A stretch of 19,570 nt of DNA from the NCBI GenBank assembly GCA_035687895.1, contig DASRUE010000265.1:1-19570 (forward strand), in the 5' to 3' direction. The stretch comes from JAERML01 sp035687895 (GTDB taxonomy: Bacteria > Bacteroidota > Ignavibacteria > UBA10030 > UBA6906). Position numbers and translations under genes: made by a program. Position 1 is the first letter of the stretch, and every line of letters begins with the position of its first letter. This document shows, one piece after another, positions 15,176 through 19,570 of the stretch. The notes under the pieces are model-generated. The model worked only from the letters and a program-made list of their open reading frames with translations, made no database searches and was not told where the DNA came from.

Positions 15176-15709
15176 ATGCGTTCCCCGTTACTCTCACCGA
15201 TTTGGCGTATTGCGCTCTTCGTCATTGTGGTCGGCAGCATCCTCTGGCTGGGCGGCGTGAACATCCGCGCGATCACCGGAAATGACTTGCTCAAGGCGGG
15301 GACGCTTGAGTTTGAAGAGTATATCGCCCCCGAGGCAGAGAGCGAAATTTATCGAATGATCTCTTACGGCTCTCTGGTGACGATGGCTGGCTACCTCAGC
15401 GTTCTGGTGGGTAGCGTTGTCTTTCTTGTCTCGTCGCCGTTCCGCGTGAAAGAGCATGGATGGCTGTTGATGAGTGCAATACTGTTCTATGCGTTTGTTC
15501 CGGTGGAACTCTATACGATGTATCTCGATGCCCGGATGGTCTACGAAACGTTCTTTACCACTGCTAGCAATGAAGTTTTCCGTGAGCTCTTCGTCGCCCG
15601 GGTGGGGGCACTGGCGGGCGTTCCGCTTATTGCGCTCCTTTGCTACTATACGATCATCGGCCTTGTGATTTTTCAACCATTCAAGAAACCGCTCCCAAAC
15701 ACACCGTGA
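15176..15709 (+). CDS. Four-helix membrane protein of unknown function
   Basis: This 177-residue protein has four clear hydrophobic segments, at about 11-28, 64-86, 96-117 and 145-167, with a polar loop at 30-62 (LEFEEYIAPEAESEIYRM) between the first two. Both ends are short and probably cytoplasmic, with the basic C-terminus (FKKPLP) supporting this. I do not recognise the family. Its stop overlaps the GTG of the next small gene (GTGA), so the two are translationally coupled and may work together at the membrane. No Shine-Dalgarno site precedes the ATG, which fits the predicted leaderless transcript. A downstream start is unlikely because it would lose the first helix. Confidence 0.75.
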   Translation: MRSPLLSPIWRIALFVIVVGSILWLGGVNIRAITGNDLLKAGTLEFEEYIAPEAESEIYRMISYGSLVTMAGYLSVLVGSVVFLVSSPFRVKEHGWLLMSAILFYAFVPVELYTMYLDARMVYETFFTTASNEVFRELFVARVGALAGVPLIALLCYYTIIGLVIFQPFKKPLPNTP

Positions 15710-15981
15710 AGCAGGAAGAATTGCTGGTAGAGCTGGAAGCCCTGGCCCCACAGCTTGGCGTCACCATCCGTTATGAGAAGGGGGACTTCGAAGGAGGGTA
15801 CTGCATCTTGCGGGACGCGAGAATTTTGCTTGTCAACAAACGGTTGATACCCGGACGCAGAGCTTCGGTCCTGGCCGTGGCCCTTCATGAGATCGGTCTC
15901 GAAAACCTCTTTATCAAGCCCGTCGTCAGGGAGTATATTGAAGATGAGGTCGCTCGTACGCTCCGTGCCGCACGCCCATAG
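15706..15981 (+). CDS. Small soluble protein coupled to the membrane protein
   Basis: The GTG at 15706 overlaps the preceding stop (GTGA) and gives 91 residues (KQEELLVELEALAPQLGVTI). A longer frame from 15640 would lie inside the membrane-protein gene and is not likely. The protein has an N-terminal helix, then beta strands (VTIRYEKGDFEGGYCILRD and ILLVNKRLIPG) and a helical C-terminal half (VLAVALHEIGLENLFIKPVV). The pattern suggests a compact alpha/beta domain. I have an impression of similar unnamed short proteins in Ignavibacteria-like genomes, but cannot name a family. No signal peptide or catalytic motif is seen. The HAD gene begins seven bases downstream. Confidence 0.7.
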   Translation: MKQEELLVELEALAPQLGVTIRYEKGDFEGGYCILRDARILLVNKRLIPGRRASVLAVALHEIGLENLFIKPVVREYIEDEVARTLRAARP

Positions 15982-15988
15982 GCATAGT

Positions 15989-16684
15989 ATGATCAAGGGC
16001 GTCATATTCGATCTTGATAACACGTTGGTAGACTTCATGGCGATGAAGCGCCAGGCGATCGCCGCCGCGATCAACTCCATGATCGACGCGGGACTAAAGC
16101 TGGCACCGATCGAGGCGCAGGAACGGATAGATGCCATTTACAAAGAAAGGGGCATCGAGTTTCAGAACGTTTTCGATCAATTGCTTTACGATGTGTTCCA
16201 GAAGGTTGACTACAAAATCCTTTCAGCGGGGGTCATTGCATACCGTCGAGCACGTGAAGCAGCGCTTGTCCCTTACCCACATGTGAACATAACACTCGTG
16301 GCTCTGCTCAAGCGTGGTCTCAAACTCACAGTCGTATCGGACGCACCAGGTCGAGAAGCCTGGCTCCGTCTTTGCTATCTCAATTTTCATCATATTTTTG
16401 ATTACGTCGTCACGTTTGAAGATACAGGTGAACGGAAGCCGAGTCCTGCCCCGTTTCAGCGCGCCCTGCAGTTGATGGGTATCCTGCCGCATGAAACACT
16501 GATGGTGGGCGATTGGGCAGAGCGCGATATGGTTGGAGCTGCGAAGGTGGGAATTACCACGGTGTTCGCCCGGTACGGCGACACATTTGGCACTGTCGAG
16601 ACCAATGCCAAGTACGATATCGATGACGTCTCAGAGTTATTGAACGTGGTGGATGTGGAGAACTCTCTCGTCCGGACAGGATAG
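15989..16684 (+). CDS. HAD-superfamily hydrolase (phosphatase type)
   Basis: The ATG at 15989 gives 231 residues and puts the catalytic motif where the family has it, at the N-terminus. Motif I is DLDNT (D8 nucleophile, D10 acid/base), motif II is S117 in VVSDA, motif III is K150 in GERKPSP, and motif IV is VGDWAERD (D175 and D180, magnesium binding). Residues 16-95 form a helical cap, as in phosphoglycolate phosphatase and YjjG-type nucleotidases. It should remove phosphate from a small metabolite in the cytoplasm, and the substrate cannot be told. It begins seven bases after the previous gene and ends five bases before acpS, so it is part of one operon. Longer upstream frames lie inside the previous gene. 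Confidence 0.88.
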   Translation: MIKGVIFDLDNTLVDFMAMKRQAIAAAINSMIDAGLKLAPIEAQERIDAIYKERGIEFQNVFDQLLYDVFQKVDYKILSAGVIAYRRAREAALVPYPHVNITLVALLKRGLKLTVVSDAPGREAWLRLCYLNFHHIFDYVVTFEDTGERKPSPAPFQRALQLMGILPHETLMVGDWAERDMVGAAKVGITTVFARYGDTFGTVETNAKYDIDDVSELLNVVDVENSLVRTG

Positions 16685-16689
16685 CGCAG

Positions 16690-17067
16690 ATGGTCCGGGG
16701 CATTGGTGTTGATATCATCGAGATTTCGCGCATCCGACAGAGCATCGAATCGGCGGGAGATGAGTTCCTGGAAAAGGTCTTCACGCCCCGTGAGATCGCG
16801 TATTGCAAATCCAAGCACAACATGCACCAGCACTTCGCCGCCCGGTTTGCCGCGAAGGAAGCTGTCGGCAAGGCCCTGTCAACCGGGTGGCGGGGAGAAT
16901 TTCGTTGGAAGAATGTGGAGGTCATGAATGATGCTTCTGGCCAGCCGCGGATCACCCTCCATGACACCCTGAAAGACCATCTTGCCGACGCGATGGTCTT
17001 CGTCTCTCTTTCCCATTCAGAGAGTCATGTTGTTGCAATGGTCGTTATCGAGGAGAAGGACGTGTGA
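16690..17067 (+). CDS. acpS: Holo-[acyl-carrier-protein] synthase
   Basis: This 125-residue protein has the full signature of AcpS: GIGVDIIEISRI at the N-terminus (D8 binds magnesium), FAAKEAVGKAL (53-63, with E57 as the second metal ligand), and SLSHSESHVVAMVVIE (106-121). AcpS moves the 4'-phosphopantetheine group from coenzyme A to apo-ACP and so activates fatty-acid synthesis. Length is normal for the family. It lies five bases after the HAD gene. Its TGA overlaps the GTG start of the following histidine kinase (GTGA), an unusual coupling of a lipid-synthesis gene to a sensor. Confidence 0.95.
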   Translation: MVRGIGVDIIEISRIRQSIESAGDEFLEKVFTPREIAYCKSKHNMHQHFAARFAAKEAVGKALSTGWRGEFRWKNVEVMNDASGQPRITLHDTLKDHLADAMVFVSLSHSESHVVAMVVIEEKDV

Positions 17068-18554
17068 AGCTGACAATCTACAACAAGATGATGATCGGGT
17101 TTACCATCATCATTCTGATCTTGACCATTGGAAACGCATACATGTTGTTCGAATTGTATGCCGTCTCGGACAAGACAAAAGTTACTCTCACGTCCAATGT
17201 GCAGGCCATCGACCTTGCAAAACAACTCCAGACGTTGTTCTATGAAGAGGAAGCGTATGCTCAGAAGTTCCTCATCGCCTACGATGATGTGTACTACGCC
17301 ATGCTGGATGAGCGGACGCGACGGTTCAACGAAGACATGGATTCATTGACGGCTATACCGTTCGCCCAGGAAGAGTTGGATCTTCTTGCAAATGTCCAGC
17401 GCGTCCATAATGGCTTTGCTGACGGGCTGGCGCGGAGACGCTTCGCTCCAGGCACTTCCACCGAAACGGACATGCGGACCCCTGTGCGACTGGACAGCGC
17501 CCGAACGATGCTCGATCGCTTTATCCGCATCAATCAGTCATCCATTGATGCCGCCATGGCAACCGTGGAAAACACCACCCAAAGCTCGGTCAATGTTGCT
17601 CTTCTACTCACTCTTGGCACTCTACTGATCGCGGTTACGCTGGCTCTCATTATCACCCGCACAATCACGCGTCCGCTGGGCCATGTCATTCGAAGCACCG
17701 AGCAGATCGCGCGCGGCACTTTCGACCCGATCCGGGTCACATCCAACGACGAGATAGCCTCTCTCGCGGACGCCGTCAACGATATGAGCGAGAAGCTCAA
17801 GAAGATCAACGAGTACAAAGCAGACCTCATGTATCAGATATCCCATGAGCTTCGGACTCCACTGCAGACGATCCTCTCGGCACAGTTCCTCCTTGCAGAA
17901 CAGAGGTTGGGACCATTGAACATGGAGCAGCAGAAGCTGCACGGGTCAATCCGCGGCAGCGTAGACAAGCTGATGAAATTCACCAACCAGTTTCTCGATC
18001 TTGCCAAGGTGGAGGCCGGCATGATGGAATTCCGTCTCCTCCCATGCAACATTGTATCGATTGTAACGTCAGCTGTGGAAGAAGTTAGGTTGCTGGCCGC
18101 GCAGAGGCAGATCATCGTGAACCTTGCAACCACTCCGGTTCCCCATGCCATGGCAGACTCCGAGAAGCTGTCACAGGTCTTCGGCAACCTCTTGAGCAAC
18201 GCGGTCAAATACACTGACAAAGGAGGGATGATTCATGTATCGATCGTCCGGGCAAGAAACAAACTCCTTGTTTCTGTGAAGGACACCGGAGTTGGGATCC
18301 CACAGGCTGATCTTTCGCGTGTCTTCACCAAGTTCTATCAGGCAAGCAATGTCTCCAGATCTGGCAGCAAAGGGACGGGTCTTGGCCTTGCACTCGTCAA
18401 GGCGTTCGTAGAGGGGCATGGCGGACGCGTCTTCGCCACAAGCACAGTCGGCGCAGGCTCGACATTCACGGTAGAGCTGCCCATCCCGGAGACACTCCAG
18501 ACACCAATACGTGGTGTAGATGTGAGCGCAACCCCGAGTGTCTTGCATGGGTAG
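17064..18554 (+). CDS. Membrane sensor histidine kinase with HAMP domain
   Basis: Translation starts at the GTG overlapping the acpS stop, giving 496 residues. Order: membrane helix 1 (about 9-29), periplasmic helical sensor (30-176, rich in charged helices like four-helix-bundle chemoreceptor sensors), membrane helix 2 (177-198), HAMP (199-250), HisKA with H261 in SHELRTP, and ATPase domain with N-box QVFGNLLSNAVKYTDKGG (371-388), DTGVGI (407-412) and GTGLGLAL (437-444). The SHELRTP form differs from the first kinase and usually partners OmpR-type regulators. No response regulator gene is in view, so the partner is elsewhere. The following lipoprotein overlaps it by 8 bases, an arrangement like the QseE kinase and QseG lipoprotein pair. 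Confidence 0.92.
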   Translation: MKLTIYNKMMIGFTIIILILTIGNAYMLFELYAVSDKTKVTLTSNVQAIDLAKQLQTLFYEEEAYAQKFLIAYDDVYYAMLDERTRRFNEDMDSLTAIPFAQEELDLLANVQRVHNGFADGLARRRFAPGTSTETDMRTPVRLDSARTMLDRFIRINQSSIDAAMATVENTTQSSVNVALLLTLGTLLIAVTLALIITRTITRPLGHVIRSTEQIARGTFDPIRVTSNDEIASLADAVNDMSEKLKKINEYKADLMYQISHELRTPLQTILSAQFLLAEQRLGPLNMEQQKLHGSIRGSVDKLMKFTNQFLDLAKVEAGMMEFRLLPCNIVSIVTSAVEEVRLLAAQRQIIVNLATTPVPHAMADSEKLSQVFGNLLSNAVKYTDKGGMIHVSIVRARNKLLVSVKDTGVGIPQADLSRVFTKFYQASNVSRSGSKGTGLGLALVKAFVEGHGGRVFATSTVGAGSTFTVELPIPETLQTPIRGVDVSATPSVLHG

Positions 18555-19107
18555 ACTTTACGTGGTGATAGTGATTTGTCTTGTCTGTGCGGGATGTGCC
18601 AGCCCGCGTATCAATCTTGATGCTGAATCGCGCGCGCAGCGGCACATGTTTCTTGCGGACACTCTCGAGCGGGCGGGGGAATTCCCTGAAGCATTGCTTG
18701 AATACGGCCTTGTGACCGAGCTCTACCCCAAGACCAGTCATTACCCTCCGGCAGTCCGGAAGATTGCGTTCCTCTATGCCAACCCCGGAACGACTGTTGC
18801 AAGCGACAGCGTTGCTCTCTTCTGGCTGAATACCTACCGGCAACTTTCCATCCCCGCCACCGAGCGACAGATGGTTGATCTTCTTCAAGTTCTGGTGACA
18901 CAACTAAGGACAGTTCGGACAGAACTCTTTCAGGAAACCTCCATTGTGGATAGCCTTGCGTTTGTGGCGCGGAGACAGGGTGGTGATCTTACCACGAAAG
19001 CTCGCCGCATCCAGGAGCTGGAGCAACAACTTCAGCAGGCAACTAATGAGTTGACGAAGCTGAAGGAGGTGGATGTCCACATTTCCCGCAGCAGAGAGAA
19101 GAAATAG
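18547..19107 (+). CDS. TPR-like lipoprotein coupled to the histidine kinase
   Basis: The ATG at 18547 (186 residues) gives a lipoprotein signal, MGRLYVVIVICLVCAGC, with the lipidated cysteine at 17. An in-frame GTG three codons earlier is possible but adds nothing. After cleavage comes a helical region (AQRHMFLADTLERAGEFPEA, roughly 33-52, then ALLEYGLVTELYP) that resembles a TPR pair. Residues about 145-178 form a coiled coil (RRIQELEQQLQQATNELTKL). The protein should sit on a membrane facing the periplasm, where it could contact the sensor domain of the kinase whose gene it overlaps by eight bases. QseG plays such a role for QseE, and I see similarity in layout only. The C-terminus is lysine-rich. 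Confidence 0.8.
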   Translation: MGRLYVVIVICLVCAGCASPRINLDAESRAQRHMFLADTLERAGEFPEALLEYGLVTELYPKTSHYPPAVRKIAFLYANPGTTVASDSVALFWLNTYRQLSIPATERQMVDLLQVLVTQLRTVRTELFQETSIVDSLAFVARRQGGDLTTKARRIQELEQQLQQATNELTKLKEVDVHISRSREKK

Positions 19108-19134
19108 GCCTCGGCTCACGGTTCTTTCCATAAG

Positions 19135-19163
19135 TTGCATGTCAAGCAGAGAATGGTTATTTT
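19135..19163 (+). promoter_or_regulatory. Possible promoter of the MerR-type gene (TTGCAT-17-TATTTT)
   Basis: TTGCAT (19135-19140) and TATTTT (19158-19163) are 17 bases apart in the 88-base gap after the lipoprotein gene. Transcription would start near 19170 and include the GAGG ribosome-binding site ahead of the ATG at 19196. The T-run makes the exact -10 register uncertain. Confidence 0.35.
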
Positions 19164-19195
19164 TTTCAGGCGTCGGCCAAATCCATGAGGTCCTC

Positions 19196-19570
19196 ATGAA
19201 ATCGCTCGGCATCAAGAAACTCTACTACTCCATCAGCGAGGTCAGCAAGATCACCGACCTCGAGCAATACGTTCTCCGATACTGGGAATCGGAGTTTGAG
19301 GAACTGAAGCCGTCGAAGAATCGGGCCGGCAATCGGATCTACACAAATCGGGATATCAAGCTCATCCTGTATATCAAGAAGCTGTTGCGCGATGAACGAT
19401 ACACCATCGAAGGAGCAAAGCAGGTTCTGAAGTCCTACACACCGGAAGAGGACACAGGCGAACAACTGGAACTCATTGATGCACCAAAACCGAAAACAAA
19501 AATCGTCGACGAACAACTCCGCTCAGATGTAGTGGAAGTCAAGAAGTTCTTGGAGGACTTGCTGCAGAAG
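19196..19570 (+). CDS. MerR-family transcriptional regulator, 3' end cut by window edge
   Basis: The ATG at 19196 has GAGG five bases upstream, and the frame is open to the right edge (125 residues visible). Residues about 9-80 form a MerR-type winged helix: LYYSISEVSKITDL, VLRYWESEFEELKP, and NRIYTNRDIKLILYIKKLLR. The remainder (TIEGAKQVLKSY, then charged residues) continues toward a dimerisation helix. In this lineage such proteins often lack the metal-binding cysteines of classical MerR, and none is seen here so far. It binds DNA as a dimer. The signal it responds to and its targets cannot be told. Its own promoter is likely, in the gap before it. Confidence 0.9.
   Translation, partial: MKSLGIKKLYYSISEVSKITDLEQYVLRYWESEFEELKPSKNRAGNRIYTNRDIKLILYIKKLLRDERYTIEGAKQVLKSYTPEEDTGEQLELIDAPKPKTKIVDEQLRSDVVEVKKFLEDLLQK

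Noticed and set aside
15194..15751. Minus-strand open frame (185 codons) opposite the membrane protein
   Set aside because: The plus strand gives four clear membrane helices and a coupled downstream gene, whereas this frame is His/Arg-rich without a motif.
1..19570. tRNA or rRNA genes, insertion sequences, CRISPR arrays, prophage genes
   Set aside because: No cloverleaf-like segments, transposase motifs, regularly spaced repeats or phage genes were noticed, and coding sequence fills nearly the whole window.

Overview
The window looks like a chromosomal segment from a free-living bacterium of the Bacteroidota/Chlorobiota superphylum, most likely Ignavibacteria-, Kryptonia- or Kapabacteria-like. 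The best clue is a secreted seven-bladed propeller protein ending in a type IX secretion (T9SS) sorting domain with the NYPNPFNPQT motif common in that lineage. GC content is moderate. Genes are tightly packed with many stop/start overlaps. No RNA gene, mobile element or CRISPR array was seen. The lineage call rests on motif recognition, not on a search.

Minus-strand block (14498 down to 1). It opens with a two-component pair: a membrane histidine kinase with a CxxCH heme-type motif in its periplasmic sensor, and an NtrC-type sigma-54 activator. After a 230-base gap come an ECF sigma factor and a small cytochrome-c-like protein that lacks the first heme cysteine and any clear export signal. 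A surface-glycan cassette follows: a TPR protein, a TPR-GT9 glycosyltransferase fusion, a methyltransferase with a C-terminal beta-rich extension, an ABC-2 permease and ATPase of the Wzm/Wzt type, and a GT4 glycosyltransferase. The last three genes are the T9SS-sorted propeller protein, an ATP-grasp ligase, and a TPR plus outer-membrane beta-barrel protein cut by the left edge. From the sigma factor to the GT4 gene the coding regions overlap or nearly touch, which suggests one long transcript. The last three genes may have their own promoters.

Plus-strand block (14691 to 19570), divergent from the kinase gene. It holds a small helical protein of unknown function, a four-helix membrane protein with a possibly leaderless mRNA, a small conserved-looking protein coupled to it by GTGA, a HAD hydrolase, the holo-ACP synthase AcpS, a second histidine kinase coupled to acpS by GTGA, a lipoprotein overlapping the kinase by 8 bases, and a MerR-type regulator cut by the right edge.

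Working picture (inference): a surface polysaccharide is assembled by the GT4 and GT9 enzymes, possibly capped by the methyltransferase and exported by the ABC pair. Secreted and outer-membrane proteins are made from the same block. A heme-bearing redox or gas sensor kinase with a sigma-54 activator sits at the head and may feed into the ECF sigma gene. The points most worth checking are the heme-type sensor kinase, the eroded cytochrome domain at the sigma-factor junction, the division of domains between the ABC ATPase and the methyltransferase, and the 95-base overlap between the ATP-grasp and outer-membrane genes.
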